Assembly: GCA_027483445.1 (NCBI GenBank)
Contig: JAIXUS010000042.1
Location: forward strand, 124,001 to 188,000
Length of the DNA: 64,000 bases
Reading direction: 5' to 3'
DNA from: Bacteroidota bacterium
Lineage (GTDB): Bacteria > Bacteroidota > Bacteroidia > M30B66
A program made the translations under genes and the position numbers. Each line of letters starts with the position of its first letter. The first letter of the stretch is position 1. Below, piece after piece: positions 36,158 to 45,595 of this stretch. The notes beneath the pieces are model-generated. The model worked only from the letters and a program-made list of their open reading frames with translations, did not search any database and had not been told where the DNA came from.

Positions 36158-37108
36158 ATGCTGATTTCGGTCATCATTCCAACATTTAACAGCGCCTTGT
36201 ACATTGAGGAAACACTAAATAGTGTGTTTAGTCAAGGGTGGAGAGATTTGGAAGTAATCGTAATGGATGATGGTTCTACAGACAATACCATTTCGATTTT
36301 AAACCGACTCGCTGAGCAAGAGAGCCGACTTCGTGTTTTTCAACAGCCTAATGGTAAACCTGCTAAGGCCAGAAACAATGCAATTCGCTTGGCTAAAGGA
36401 GAATGGATTGCATTTATGGATTCCGATGATATTTGGTTACCCGGAAAGTTAGAGTATCAGGTTACAGAGACCATAAAATTCAATGCGGATTTGAGCTTTA
36501 CCAACGGTTATATTTGCTTGAACAACAATATGAATTTGCGTGATTATTTATTCAAGGTAGAGGAAAAAGTATATGAAGGTGATGAAGGTGTTCAGCTGTT
36601 CCATAAGCAAAACCGAATTCCAACATCATCTGTGATTGTGAAAGCTGAAGTCTTTAAAATTCATGGATTTATGCCAGAGTATCCGGAATATCCCATGTAT
36701 TGCGAAGATTACTTGTTTTGGACGCGCTTACTCGACAAAGGCTGCAAATTCGTAGGCCTCGAACAACCTCTGCTTCTATACAGAGTGCATAGCGAATCAA
36801 CAATCGGAGATGAAATCAGATTGCTTCCTCCACTCATTCAAGTCTTGTTCCTTCTTCCCGGAAAAAGAGAATTACCATGGAAGCAACATCTAGAGAAAAC
36901 AGCTCAACGGTACATTGAACTCCTCATTGAACGCAATCAATTACAAGACATTGGCCCTTTCGTATCTCCAATCGTTAAAGCGCTTTATTCTAACTGGCAA
37001 GCACTTGTTTTGTCTATCTCTTGGAGAATCTCAAATCGTTTGTTTGTAAGTTTGTTTTGGAGATTGAGGCAGTATAGCGCCCAAATCCAACAGCACTCAC
37101 TCAGGTAG
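36158..37108 (+). CDS. Family 2 glycosyltransferase
   Basis: 316 residues with a GT-A fold. VIIPTFNSALYIEETL at the start, VMDDGSTDNT for nucleotide binding, WIAFMDSDDIW for the DxD metal site, and an EDYLFWTRLL motif for the catalytic base. The C-terminal 70 residues are helical and basic without a clear membrane span. Donor and acceptor are unknown. It is the last gene before a 263-bp gap with two hairpins. Confidence 0.88.
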   Translation: MLISVIIPTFNSALYIEETLNSVFSQGWRDLEVIVMDDGSTDNTISILNRLAEQESRLRVFQQPNGKPAKARNNAIRLAKGEWIAFMDSDDIWLPGKLEYQVTETIKFNADLSFTNGYICLNNNMNLRDYLFKVEEKVYEGDEGVQLFHKQNRIPTSSVIVKAEVFKIHGFMPEYPEYPMYCEDYLFWTRLLDKGCKFVGLEQPLLLYRVHSESTIGDEIRLLPPLIQVLFLLPGKRELPWKQHLEKTAQRYIELLIERNQLQDIGPFVSPIVKALYSNWQALVLSISWRISNRLFVSLFWRLRQYSAQIQQHSLR

Positions 37109-37151
37109 TATGTTGATTTACTCGTTCAGGGAACAGATACGTATAAAAAAA

Positions 37152-37184
37152 TTGAAGCGGGACCTGTGAAGGAACCCGCTCCAA
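37152..37184. terminator. Hairpin after the GT2 gene, possible terminator
   Basis: AGCGGG (37156-37161) pairs with CCCGCT (37175-37180), extended by TTG/CAA across a one-base bulge. No U-run follows. A second short repeat, ACGCTA (37201-37206) and TAGCGT (37224-37229), lies just downstream. Together they suggest a transcript boundary. Confidence 0.4.
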
Positions 37185-37374
37185 TACCTAAATCAAACTA
37201 ACGCTACGCTTATCGAACAGGCATAGCGTCTAATTGTTTCGGCTACCCAATAAAAATTGATTCAATATTTCGTAAAGTGTTCAAAATCAATTGAAAAAAA
37301 TACATTCATCTGTTAATCTTCTTTAGTTTCCTTCTAATCCACCCATTCCCCTTCACTGTGTTCAATCTCAATTG

Positions 37375-38280
37375 ATGAAGAACCTCTTACGCAAAGTAAT
37401 TCTCAGCATCCCTTTCGCTGAAAGTTTAATTATCAAGCCTTTAAGGAACTACCGCTTGAGGAACTACTACCTGTCTCTCCTCCCGCTCAATGAGTTGGAT
37501 GAGAAAAGCAAGCAAATGTGGCTAGAACGAATAAGGCTGGTTAAGCTGAGTAGCGATAATGCGCAGATTGCAGCTATTGAAACTGCAGGTACGCTTGTTA
37601 ATGGACGTTTAGTCATGCACAATGGACTTCAAATTGACCCCTTGAGCTATTATGGAGCACCTGTGATGCGCATGCTCATGGAAAATAGAGCGATTCATGA
37701 ACCTCAGGAAGAGTATGTGTTTCAAGAGGTACTTAAGTTCATCCCTCAAGGTGCTGTTATGGTTGAGCTGGGATGTTATTGGGGTTTTTATTCAATGTGG
37801 TTTGCTTCAAAAATTAAGAATGCAACCAATGTACTCATTGATAATTCTGACGGTATTGCTCGCGCTCAGAGCAATTTCAAGATGAACAACCTCAATGGCA
37901 ATTTTAAAGTTGGGTATATTGGTAAATCCGTTCCTGGCTCGGATATGTTATACACTAACGTGGATGACATATCGGCCGAATTTGGGATACAGTTTATAGA
38001 CATACTCCATTCCGACATTCAGGGGTATGAATTGGAAATGCTTCAGACAATGCCCCAAAAGTTAAAAAACATGGCAATTGGTTTTGTCTTCATTTCTACC
38101 CATTCTAACGATTTGCATTACTCATGCATACAGTTTTTGGAAGATGCGGGATTTATCATTTTATGTCATGCCGATCTGAATGATTCATATTCAGAGGATG
38201 GACTTATTGTAGCCCGAAATCCAAAGTATCCGGGGCCGGATAAAATCCAAATTTCTCTTCGAACAGCTGCTGGGCATTAA
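37375..38280 (+). CDS. FkbM-like SAM-dependent methyltransferase
   Basis: 301 residues from the ATG at 37375 (a TTG lies 3 nt upstream). VMVELGCYWGFYSMWF is the SAM loop and LHSDIQGYELEML corresponds to the FkbM core motif, so it is a distant paralogue of the enzyme at 35277. The N-terminal 100 residues are helical and unlike that paralogue. It probably methylates a sugar. It follows the hairpins at 37152-37229. Confidence 0.78.
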   Translation: MKNLLRKVILSIPFAESLIIKPLRNYRLRNYYLSLLPLNELDEKSKQMWLERIRLVKLSSDNAQIAAIETAGTLVNGRLVMHNGLQIDPLSYYGAPVMRMLMENRAIHEPQEEYVFQEVLKFIPQGAVMVELGCYWGFYSMWFASKIKNATNVLIDNSDGIARAQSNFKMNNLNGNFKVGYIGKSVPGSDMLYTNVDDISAEFGIQFIDILHSDIQGYELEMLQTMPQKLKNMAIGFVFISTHSNDLHYSCIQFLEDAGFIILCHADLNDSYSEDGLIVARNPKYPGPDKIQISLRTAAGH

Positions 38281-38282
38281 GA

Positions 38283-39203
38283 ATGAGCCTTCCGGAAGTC
38301 TCAATTTGTATTCCTTCCTATCGCGACACTGTTCGTCTGGAAAAACTACTAAATTCCATACGTGAGCAGGACTTTAAGGCTTATGAAGTAATCATTACCG
38401 ATGATAGTCCAGATGACTCCGTAAAGCACCTGATTGAGGCGAACCAAGATTTAGATATCAAGTATTTTAGAAACGAAATTGCAAAAGGTTCTCCTGAAAA
38501 CTGGAATTACTGCATTGGTTTAGCAACAGCACCACTCATTAAGCTAATGCATCATGATGATTACTTTTATGATTCTAAATCATTGGGTAAATTTGTTCAG
38601 TCTGCATCACTGAATAATGATGTAGACTATTTTTATTCAGGAACATTTATTGTGGATTCATCTACAGAAAATGGGGAAATTTACGATGTAGATAAGCACG
38701 TGCTTTCTCGTCTTCCCGAACAGCCAGCCTATCTGTTCCATAAAAATTTAATTGGAGCGCCAACAGTGGGGCTTTTTCGAAAGGGACTGTCTCTTCAATT
38801 CGATAGTAAATTAATTTGGCTCGTCGACATAGAATATTATATCCATGTATTACAGACCAAGAGTGTTTTTCATATTCCTGAGCCGCTTGTAACAACCGTA
38901 ATTTCCGATAGTCAATTGAGTTCGGGATTAAGAAACACCTTTGCTCATGAAGTGGGTGAATTTCTGTATTGTTACCATAAGTTGTATGATGGTTTTAATA
39001 GCTTTAATAAACGAATCATGAATTTTAGACTATTAATTTTAATAAGTAATTTTAATGTGAATTCTGAAAAGCAAATACGCGAAAATGGCGTTCAACATAG
39101 CATTCCAGTTTGGCTAAAACTATATTTTCTATTAAGTGCGATTAATCAGCGATTTGCATTTGGAGTGTTTTACAGACTGTTTAACTTTAAACCTTTAAAG
39201 TAA
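38283..39203 (+). CDS. Family 2 glycosyltransferase
   Basis: 306 residues. VSICIPSYRDTVRLEKLL opens the GT-A fold, ITDDSPDDS replaces the usual DDGSTD, and LMHHDDYF takes the place of the DxD site. It belongs to the group whose members add a hexose or amino sugar in O-antigen clusters; specificity unknown. The stop overlaps the next start (TAATG). Confidence 0.85.
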   Translation: MSLPEVSICIPSYRDTVRLEKLLNSIREQDFKAYEVIITDDSPDDSVKHLIEANQDLDIKYFRNEIAKGSPENWNYCIGLATAPLIKLMHHDDYFYDSKSLGKFVQSASLNNDVDYFYSGTFIVDSSTENGEIYDVDKHVLSRLPEQPAYLFHKNLIGAPTVGLFRKGLSLQFDSKLIWLVDIEYYIHVLQTKSVFHIPEPLVTTVISDSQLSSGLRNTFAHEVGEFLYCYHKLYDGFNSFNKRIMNFRLLILISNFNVNSEKQIRENGVQHSIPVWLKLYFLLSAINQRFAFGVFYRLFNFKPLK

Positions 39204-40087
39204 TGGTCGTTAGTGAGATTATTAGTGGTCTGGGAAATCAAATGTTTCAATATGCTGCTGGACTTAGTCTCTCAGAAAGGCTCAATGTGCCGCTTTTGCT
39301 AGAAATATCATGGTTTGATGATACTTCTAAACATCAAACTCCTCGAAACTTTGAACTGTCAAATTATAACATTGATTTAAGTTTTGCCGATGCTGCCCTG
39401 ATTGATAGAGACTTCAGATTTAAGGGGAGTAATTTAATGCAGCGTATCCGGAACAAATGGAATCGAACTCAACCTTTACATCGACAAAGAATTTATCAAG
39501 AAGCACACTTTCACTACGATACAAATTTTGATCAGCTAACAAGTCCGGTTATGATTTCAGGATATTGGCAGTCAGAGCGGTACTTCAAACCTATTGAAAG
39601 TATAATTCGGGAAACGTTTATCTTAGATATACCAAAGCATCTGGAGCATTGGGTAAGCTCAATGCAAGAGGGTATATCTGTAAGTATACACATTCGGAGA
39701 GGTGATATGATTAGCAACCCTGATGTCACTAGGGTTCATGGCTATTGCAATCTTGATTATTATCTTAGAGCTATCTCTTTTATGAATGAACGATACAACA
39801 AAGTTAGATACTTCGTTTTTTCAGATGATTTGGCGTGGTGTAAGTCGAATTTACCTGCAGAACTTGACTTGGTATTTGTTGAAGGCAATTCTGGTAATGA
39901 AGCATATTGGGACATTCAGCTTATGAGAAACTGCCATCATCATATTATTGCGAATAGCAGTTTTAGTTGGTGGGGAGCATGGTTAAACCCAACAAAAGAA
40001 AAAATAGTTATTGCACCAGTTCAATGGTTTGCCCAAAGTCCACATCAAACGCACGATTTGATACCCTCTTCTTGGGTTCGTTTGTAA
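39203..40087 (+). CDS. Family 11 glycosyltransferase, alpha-1,2-fucosyltransferase-like (second copy)
   Basis: 294 residues, clearly GT11: VSEIISGLGNQMFQYAAG, SVSIHIRRGDM near residue 161, and HHHIIANSSFSWWGAWL near 247. It matches the enzyme at 34371 in motif order but is well diverged, so the two probably add fucose to different acceptors. Confidence 0.9.
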   Translation: MVVSEIISGLGNQMFQYAAGLSLSERLNVPLLLEISWFDDTSKHQTPRNFELSNYNIDLSFADAALIDRDFRFKGSNLMQRIRNKWNRTQPLHRQRIYQEAHFHYDTNFDQLTSPVMISGYWQSERYFKPIESIIRETFILDIPKHLEHWVSSMQEGISVSIHIRRGDMISNPDVTRVHGYCNLDYYLRAISFMNERYNKVRYFVFSDDLAWCKSNLPAELDLVFVEGNSGNEAYWDIQLMRNCHHHIIANSSFSWWGAWLNPTKEKIVIAPVQWFAQSPHQTHDLIPSSWVRL

Positions 40088-40105
40088 TTAAAAAATAGCA
40101 TTGAA

Positions 40106-41044
40106 ATGGCGCGCATTTTAGTTCTTGGTGGTAGTGGATTTATTGGGAGTAATCTGATCGCTGCTCTGCTCGATAGATCCCATGTTATATTTAACTTCGA
40201 TAGACCTGGAACGTCTCCTAAGCAGTTTGAGAAATATAGCAATTATAAGTTTATTCCCGGTTCATTATCCGATTCTAGCCACGTAAGGATGGTATTTGAC
40301 CAACAGCCTTATGATAAAGTAATTTACCTTGTTTCCACACTGCTACCTTCCTCTGGCTATTTAGAATTTATCCAGGAGCGCGATATAAACCTTGTTGCCT
40401 TGTTTGAAGTGTTACGAAACATGGAATCAAACGGCTGCTCAGACATTTTATTTTTTTCAAGCGGTGGTACGGTTTATGGATTGAATGGGAAGTCTGAAAA
40501 TAAAGAAGAGGATCCATGTTTGCCATTTACCTACTATGGTTACACCAAATGGGCCCTTGAAGAGTACATTCGATTCTTAAGTCGAACAACATCAGTCAAA
40601 TATACCATCGTTCGACCATCAAATCCATATGGAAGTGGTCAAAATCTATTTGGTAAACAAGGTTTAATTGCAGTGGCATTGGGTCGTGTAATGGCCAATA
40701 AACCAATTGAAATTTGGGGAGATGGTCAGGTAATTCGTGATTATTTGTATATCGACGATTTAGTGAATGCTATTTGTTTATTGTTAGATATTCCAGCTTG
40801 CAATCAAACCTTTAATGTAGGTTCCGGTTTGGGGGCATCAGTAAATCAAATTATTGAAGTGGTAAAAGAAGCAACTGGTTTCCCTGTTCAGGTTCAGTAT
40901 TCTCCTGCTCGTAAAATTGATGTGCCAGTTAACATATTGAATATTGATAAAATTAAGTCTACAGTTTCATGGGAACCCAAGATTAATTTAGATGAAGGAA
41001 TAGTGAAACTCTGGAGAGAAATGCAATCAAAGTCAAACCTGTGA
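40106..41044 (+). CDS. NAD-dependent sugar epimerase/dehydratase (GalE-like)
   Basis: 312 residues, extended SDR. LVLGGSGFIGSNL is the NAD loop; FFSSGGTVYG and YYGYTKWALEEY give the Ser/Thr-Tyr-Lys triad (Tyr and Lys present), then RPSNPYGSGQ and GDGQVIRDYLYIDDL. The best fit is a UDP-hexose 4-epimerase of the WbpP/GalE group. It supplies a sugar nucleotide to adjacent transferases. The next gene overlaps by 4 nt (GTGA). Confidence 0.85.
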   Translation: MARILVLGGSGFIGSNLIAALLDRSHVIFNFDRPGTSPKQFEKYSNYKFIPGSLSDSSHVRMVFDQQPYDKVIYLVSTLLPSSGYLEFIQERDINLVALFEVLRNMESNGCSDILFFSSGGTVYGLNGKSENKEEDPCLPFTYYGYTKWALEEYIRFLSRTTSVKYTIVRPSNPYGSGQNLFGKQGLIAVALGRVMANKPIEIWGDGQVIRDYLYIDDLVNAICLLLDIPACNQTFNVGSGLGASVNQIIEVVKEATGFPVQVQYSPARKIDVPVNILNIDKIKSTVSWEPKINLDEGIVKLWREMQSKSNL

Positions 41045-42072
41045 TTACGATGTCAGATAAGGAGCCATTGGTTTCTGTTTTTATGCCTGTTTACAATGCC
41101 GGAGATTACCTTATCGAGGCGATTGAAAGTATACTTAATCAGACGTATACAAATTTCGAATTTGTCATCTTAAATGATGGATCCACCGATCATAGCGAAA
41201 GTATCATAAAGTCTTTTAGTGATTCTCGTATTCGCTTTGAGAATAATGAAAAGAATATTGGCCTTATTGCTTCTTTAAATAAGGGATTAACGCTTTGCAA
41301 AGGGAAGTATATAGCTCGAATGGATCAAGATGACATCAGTCTTCCTACTCGCCTTGAAAAACAAATTACATGGATGGAAAGCCACCCGGAGTATGGTTTA
41401 ATTGGTTGCTGGTTTGAAGATTTTGGAGACCAAATAGAAAGTAAAGTTGTAAGGTATAGTTCGGATGATAACTATATCAGGATACGCCATCTATATCAGA
41501 CACATATCTCTCATCCTACAGCTGTTTTTAGAACAGAGGTAATTCGTAAATATCAACTTTCTTTTGATCCGGAATTCGTTCATGGAGAGGACTATAATTT
41601 TTGGGTCTCATTATCTAGTCATGCTTTATTGTCTAATTATGAAGAAGTCTTAGTCAGAAAAAGAGACCACCCTCGAAGCATTACCAATCAGTTTGCATCT
41701 ATTATGCATGCAACGTGTACTCGAGTTAAACAGAGGCAGTTTGAAGCTATGGGAGCTCCTCTGTCTGTCGAGGAGGCCGATTTGTACACTCGATTCGCTG
41801 ATACTGAATGGAGTTTTACAGAAATTGAGATGAATCGGTTGGCTGAAATTGTTTCTAGAATTCTGATTGCGAATAGAACTTCATCCTTTATTCACGTTGA
41901 TTCTTTCGAAGATTACCTTGCTGAGAAATGGTTTCACCTCTGTTATCAAAATAAAAATATACGGATCAAATCTCAGAACTACCTTCGAAAAGTCATTTTT
42001 AAATCAGGCTTCAAACCATCATTTTTGACTTCATTTAGAATGTTTTTGAGAAGTTTCAGATTGCCTGTGTAG
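41041..42072 (+). CDS. Family 2 glycosyltransferase
   Basis: 343 residues. The GTG at 41041 overlaps the previous stop; an ATG at 41050 is an equally good start. VSVFMPVYNAGDYLIEAI, LNDGSTDHSE and IARMDQDDIS are the GT-A nucleotide and DxD motifs, and HGEDYNFWVSL is the catalytic region. It resembles EpsE-like GT2 enzymes. Specificity cannot be assigned. Confidence 0.87.
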   Translation: MITMSDKEPLVSVFMPVYNAGDYLIEAIESILNQTYTNFEFVILNDGSTDHSESIIKSFSDSRIRFENNEKNIGLIASLNKGLTLCKGKYIARMDQDDISLPTRLEKQITWMESHPEYGLIGCWFEDFGDQIESKVVRYSSDDNYIRIRHLYQTHISHPTAVFRTEVIRKYQLSFDPEFVHGEDYNFWVSLSSHALLSNYEEVLVRKRDHPRSITNQFASIMHATCTRVKQRQFEAMGAPLSVEEADLYTRFADTEWSFTEIEMNRLAEIVSRILIANRTSSFIHVDSFEDYLAEKWFHLCYQNKNIRIKSQNYLRKVIFKSGFKPSFLTSFRMFLRSFRLPV

Positions 42073-42079
42073 TTGCTTT

Positions 42080-43009
42080 ATGGATTTTCAACCATTTTTC
42101 AGCATTATCATACCGACCTATAATCGGGCTTATATTTTGCCCGAGACTATTCAATCTATACAGCAACAAACATATTCTAACTGGGAGATTATTGTTGTTG
42201 ATGACGGCTCAACCGATAATACAGCTTCTGTTATCAAATCTTTGCAACAGGTTGATGGACGTATTCGTTATGTATTTCAGACGAATGCTGAGAGAAGCGT
42301 TGCAAGAAACAACGGAGCTACCAATTCAAAAGGTAAGTATTTGCTGTTTTTAGATAGTGATGATGCATTTACCCCTTATCACTTGACCCAATTAGAGCAG
42401 TTCATTCAAGCTTCCAATTTTCCGGTGGGATTGATGTTTTCTAATATGCTTTATTTAACTGATGGTGGTTTGGAAACTGTTGATTTACCTGTAATGCAAA
42501 AAGGAAAAGAATTTGAATACATGTTACTCCAACCCATTACGCCTAGCAGAGTTTGTGTACATCGGGATGTTTTTCAAGTTTTTAATTTTGATCCTCAAAT
42601 TACAATCGTTGAGGATTTGGTGCTTTGGGTATGCATAGCATCACGATTTCCAGTTTATCAATTAATTAATCCAACTGTTTTATATAGAGTTCATCCAGAT
42701 AATTCAGTAGACTTAAGCCGGAATTCTTACGAAAAGAGATATAAAGGACTAATACGACTTTTCAATAGCAACGATTATAGAGCTATAAGTGCGATGATTT
42801 CAACAGAAATCAAAAAGCATCTTCTTGCAGAATGCACATTTAATATGGCAAGGCATTATGAATTTGTGCAGCGTTACTTTGCCATGAGTTCGATGTTGTT
42901 GCGTTCATTGTTTTATAAATTTAATTATCGAAATAAAGAAAGATTATATATGTTTTTAAGCCATTTGCCGGTTCTTGGTCTTTATTTGCGGACTCGTAAG
43001 CGAAAGTGA
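42080..43009 (+). CDS. Family 2 glycosyltransferase
   Basis: 309 residues. FSIIIPTYNRAYILPETI, VVDDGSTDNTA and YLLFLDSDDAF mark the GT-A fold; IVEDLVLWVCIA holds the likely catalytic base. The C-terminus is basic and aromatic, perhaps membrane-proximal. It overlaps the GT4 gene by 4 nt. Confidence 0.87.
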   Translation: MDFQPFFSIIIPTYNRAYILPETIQSIQQQTYSNWEIIVVDDGSTDNTASVIKSLQQVDGRIRYVFQTNAERSVARNNGATNSKGKYLLFLDSDDAFTPYHLTQLEQFIQASNFPVGLMFSNMLYLTDGGLETVDLPVMQKGKEFEYMLLQPITPSRVCVHRDVFQVFNFDPQITIVEDLVLWVCIASRFPVYQLINPTVLYRVHPDNSVDLSRNSYEKRYKGLIRLFNSNDYRAISAMISTEIKKHLLAECTFNMARHYEFVQRYFAMSSMLLRSLFYKFNYRNKERLYMFLSHLPVLGLYLRTRKRK

Positions 43010-44160
43010 AAATCGTTCATGTCATTCCCAGCTTGTTTGCTGGCGGAGCCGAAATCTTAATGTCTAATATGGCTATTGCTTCGGCGAAGCTTGGGCATAC
43101 TGTATTAATTTGTTGTTTATTTCCACCAGATGAGAGTTGGAAAAAACAACTCTTATCGAAAGAGCTGGAAGAACACTGCAATGTTATTGTTTTAAATGAA
43201 AGTATCCGGTTTAGATTTCTTCGTTCTCCCATTCTTAATAATAAAAAGTTTATTCAACTAATTTCAAGTTTTAAGCCTGATATTATTCACTCACATTTAT
43301 ATCTATCTGAACTATTGGTTTATTCCCATGTTTTTAAGGGGTGTAGGTATTTTAGTCATGGTCATGATAACATCGTTCAGTTAAATCCCATTCATATTTC
43401 CTCATTGTTTAATAAGTCGAAAATCACCAATTGGTGGGAAAAAAGATGGCTTCTGGCCCAATATGCTAAAGCTAAACCAAGTTTTATAGCGATTTCGAAA
43501 GATGTAGAGGTGTTCTTCAATAAGGTTTTACCCCGTAATAAATTTGTTATTCATTATTTGCCCAATGCAATTAATGTTGAACGATTTGCCCATAATCGAA
43601 CTTATGAAAATTTGGTAAAGCCTTTTAAATTGATTTCTATTGCGAATTTGGTGCCCAAGAAAAATCACACCTATTTAATTGATGTTGCTGCAGTGCTCGC
43701 AAGTAGGCGAATTAGTATTCGTGTGGAGGTTTTGGGTGATGGCCCGCTAATGGACGATCTTAAGTTGAAAGTTAAACGCCATGGATTGGAAGATATTTTC
43801 TTTTTTTTGGGAAGTGTTGGCGATGTTTCTGAGCGACTTAAAAGTGCGAATCTCTACGTACATCCAGCCTGGTATGAGCCATTTGGATTAGTTCTACTGG
43901 AAGCTATGGCAAGTGGTCTTCCGGTTGTTTGTTTAGACGGTTATGGTAATCGCGAGCTCATGTTCGACGGGAAAAATGGTTATATACTTCCAGTTGATAC
44001 TACTGCAGAATTATTCGCCGATAAAATAGAGTATTTTATAAATAATACCAATTTTTTAAAAGAGCAGGGATTATGGGCCGCACAATTCGCAAAGCGATAT
44101 GATATTCATCTATATGCCCAGAAACTTTGCGATATTTATCAGAAATCTATAGAAAGCTAA
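43006..44160 (+). CDS. Family 4 glycosyltransferase
   Basis: 384 residues from a GTG that overlaps the preceding stop (GTGA). It is a GT-B retaining enzyme: MKIVHVIPSLFAGGAEIL at the N-terminus, IIHSHLYLSELL, and the donor-binding motif YEPFGLVLLEAMASGLPVV with the E-x7-E glutamates. It is the last plus-strand gene before the minus-strand hisF/hisH-like pair and overlaps the end of that pair by 14 nt tail to tail. Confidence 0.9.
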   Translation: MKIVHVIPSLFAGGAEILMSNMAIASAKLGHTVLICCLFPPDESWKKQLLSKELEEHCNVIVLNESIRFRFLRSPILNNKKFIQLISSFKPDIIHSHLYLSELLVYSHVFKGCRYFSHGHDNIVQLNPIHISSLFNKSKITNWWEKRWLLAQYAKAKPSFIAISKDVEVFFNKVLPRNKFVIHYLPNAINVERFAHNRTYENLVKPFKLISIANLVPKKNHTYLIDVAAVLASRRISIRVEVLGDGPLMDDLKLKVKRHGLEDIFFFLGSVGDVSERLKSANLYVHPAWYEPFGLVLLEAMASGLPVVCLDGYGNRELMFDGKNGYILPVDTTAELFADKIEYFINNTNFLKEQGLWAAQFAKRYDIHLYAQKLCDIYQKSIES

Positions 44161-44902
44161 GTTCTTTCTCTGAAGGGTATGATATTAAAACTGCCCTGTG
44201 TTTCCCTTGAAAAACAAACATACTGCCAGCCGCTACGGCCGAGGCCCCGGCATCGATAGCTTGCTTAAAATCGCTTGTTTGAGCAGCTCCTCCGCAAGCG
44301 ATTAAAGGTATTGAAACCTGTGGTGCTATCATTTTGATAAGCCCTAAATCAAATCCCTCCATTGTACCATCTTTATCAACGGAATTAAGAAGGACTTCAC
44401 CCGCACCCCTCTCTTCTAGCATTTGAACATATTCCAACGGTGGGATATCTAGTTTTCGGCTACCGCTTTTGACAACTACACGATATTTACCCCAAAAATC
44501 TTTTTTTACATCGACTGAAACAACTGTTGCAGAGCTTCCAAATTTCTCCGAGCATCTCGTCACTAGTTCCGGGTCTTCCGCAAGTATACTGTTGAGGCTT
44601 ACTTTTTCGATTCCTGCTTTAATTACAGCTGAAATATCTTCAATGGTTCTAAGTCCTCCTCCGTAAGCCAAGGGCATGAAAGCCTCCGTAGCAACATCTC
44701 GGATGTAGCGAATGTTTGGTTTTCTGCCTTGCTGATTGGCAGTTATATCTAGAAAAATGAGTTCATCAACCTCTTTATCATTGAATATTTTCACCGCATT
44801 AACAGGGTCGCCAACATAAACCGGTTTTTCAAATTTCTTCGTCTTAACCAACGAACCTTCAAGGTTGCACAGCAAAACTGGTATTACACGAGCTCTAATC
44901 AT
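44147..44902 (-). CDS. HisF-like subunit of a sugar amidotransferase (WbuZ/HisF2-type)
   Basis: 251-residue TIM barrel resembling the HisF cyclase, but the CLDV segment that carries the first catalytic Asp reads VLLCN, while the second Asp (SVDVKK) is kept. This fits the HisF2/WbuZ proteins that pass ammonia to an N-acetyl sugar amidotransferase and do not make imidazole. YGGGLR and AVAAGSMFVFQG are phosphate-binding loops. It overlaps the HisH-like gene by 4 nt. The rest of the histidine pathway is absent here. Confidence 0.85.
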   Translation of the reverse strand: MIRARVIPVLLCNLEGSLVKTKKFEKPVYVGDPVNAVKIFNDKEVDELIFLDITANQQGRKPNIRYIRDVATEAFMPLAYGGGLRTIEDISAVIKAGIEKVSLNSILAEDPELVTRCSEKFGSSATVVSVDVKKDFWGKYRVVVKSGSRKLDIPPLEYVQMLEERGAGEVLLNSVDKDGTMEGFDLGLIKMIAPQVSIPLIACGGAAQTSDFKQAIDAGASAVAAGSMFVFQGKHRAVLISYPSEKELSFL

Positions 44903-45522
44903 TTTCCATTCCAGCTGACAAAGTTTCTCAATAAGGCCATACCAAATTTGTGGCTTTTTTCAGGGTGAAATTGTACTCCAGCAACATTGTTTCTCACAAA
45001 TGCGGAGGCGTATCGGTAACCATAATTCGACTCTAACAACTCATCTTCCTCATTAAACATTTTAAAATGATAAGAATGCACGAAATAATACCGTGGTTCT
45101 TCAGGAAGCAAATCAGTAAGTGGGTGTGGTTTCTTTTTGTGAACAAATCCCCAACCCATAAATGGAATTCTAAGTGCCTTGTTATTGGAGTCGAATTGGA
45201 AGCGTTTGACTTCTCCTTCAATAAAACGCAAGCCAGGAAGTTGACCCTCCTCCGAATTATTCAGTAACAGCTGAGCTCCCAGGCAGATGCCAAGAATTGG
45301 TACATTATCTTGTTTTATCTTTTGCTCAAGAACGTGGGTAAGGTTCATATTGTGAAGCTGTTGCATTCCGCTGTCGAAGGCTCCAACACCGGGCAATATT
45401 AGCTTTTCCGCATCAGCAATTACCTGAGGGTTCTGGGTAATTACTGCCTTTTGTCCGATCTTTTTCAACATATTGGCAACCGAACCAATGTTACCCATGT
45501 CGTAGTCAATAATTGCGATCAT
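44899..45522 (-). CDS. HisH-like glutamine amidotransferase subunit (WbuY/HisH2-type)
   Basis: 207-residue class I glutaminase. The nucleophile Cys lies in LGICLGAQLL near residue 82, and the His/Glu pair in VQFHPEKSH near 186. It should release ammonia from glutamine for the partner at 44147 and the PP-loop enzyme at 46867. Its start faces the GT4 gene at 45596, 73 bp away, so the pair has its own divergent promoter. Confidence 0.87.
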   Translation of the reverse strand: MIAIIDYDMGNIGSVANMLKKIGQKAVITQNPQVIADAEKLILPGVGAFDSGMQQLHNMNLTHVLEQKIKQDNVPILGICLGAQLLLNNSEEGQLPGLRFIEGEVKRFQFDSNNKALRIPFMGWGFVHKKKPHPLTDLLPEEPRYYFVHSYHFKMFNEEDELLESNYGYRYASAFVRNNVAGVQFHPEKSHKFGMALLRNFVSWNGK

Positions 45523-45581
45523 TATGGTTCAAAGGTAATAATTCGTTTTGCCAGAACATTCAAATCGATTCTATTAATTTT

Positions 45582-45589
45582 TAGTTTTG
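45582..45589 (+). promoter_or_regulatory. -7 promoter element, probable leaderless start of the GT4 gene
   Basis: TAGTTTTG is a perfect TAnnTTTG and ends 6 nt before the ATG at 45596. It overlaps the TTG at 45587 that would otherwise be an upstream start. Confidence 0.55.
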
Positions 45590-45595
45590 CTCCAA

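Noticed and set aside
44147-45522. Histidine biosynthesis genes hisF and hisH
   Set aside because: The first catalytic Asp is missing, no other his gene is near, and a sugar amidotransferase of the WbpG/PseA type lies next to them.
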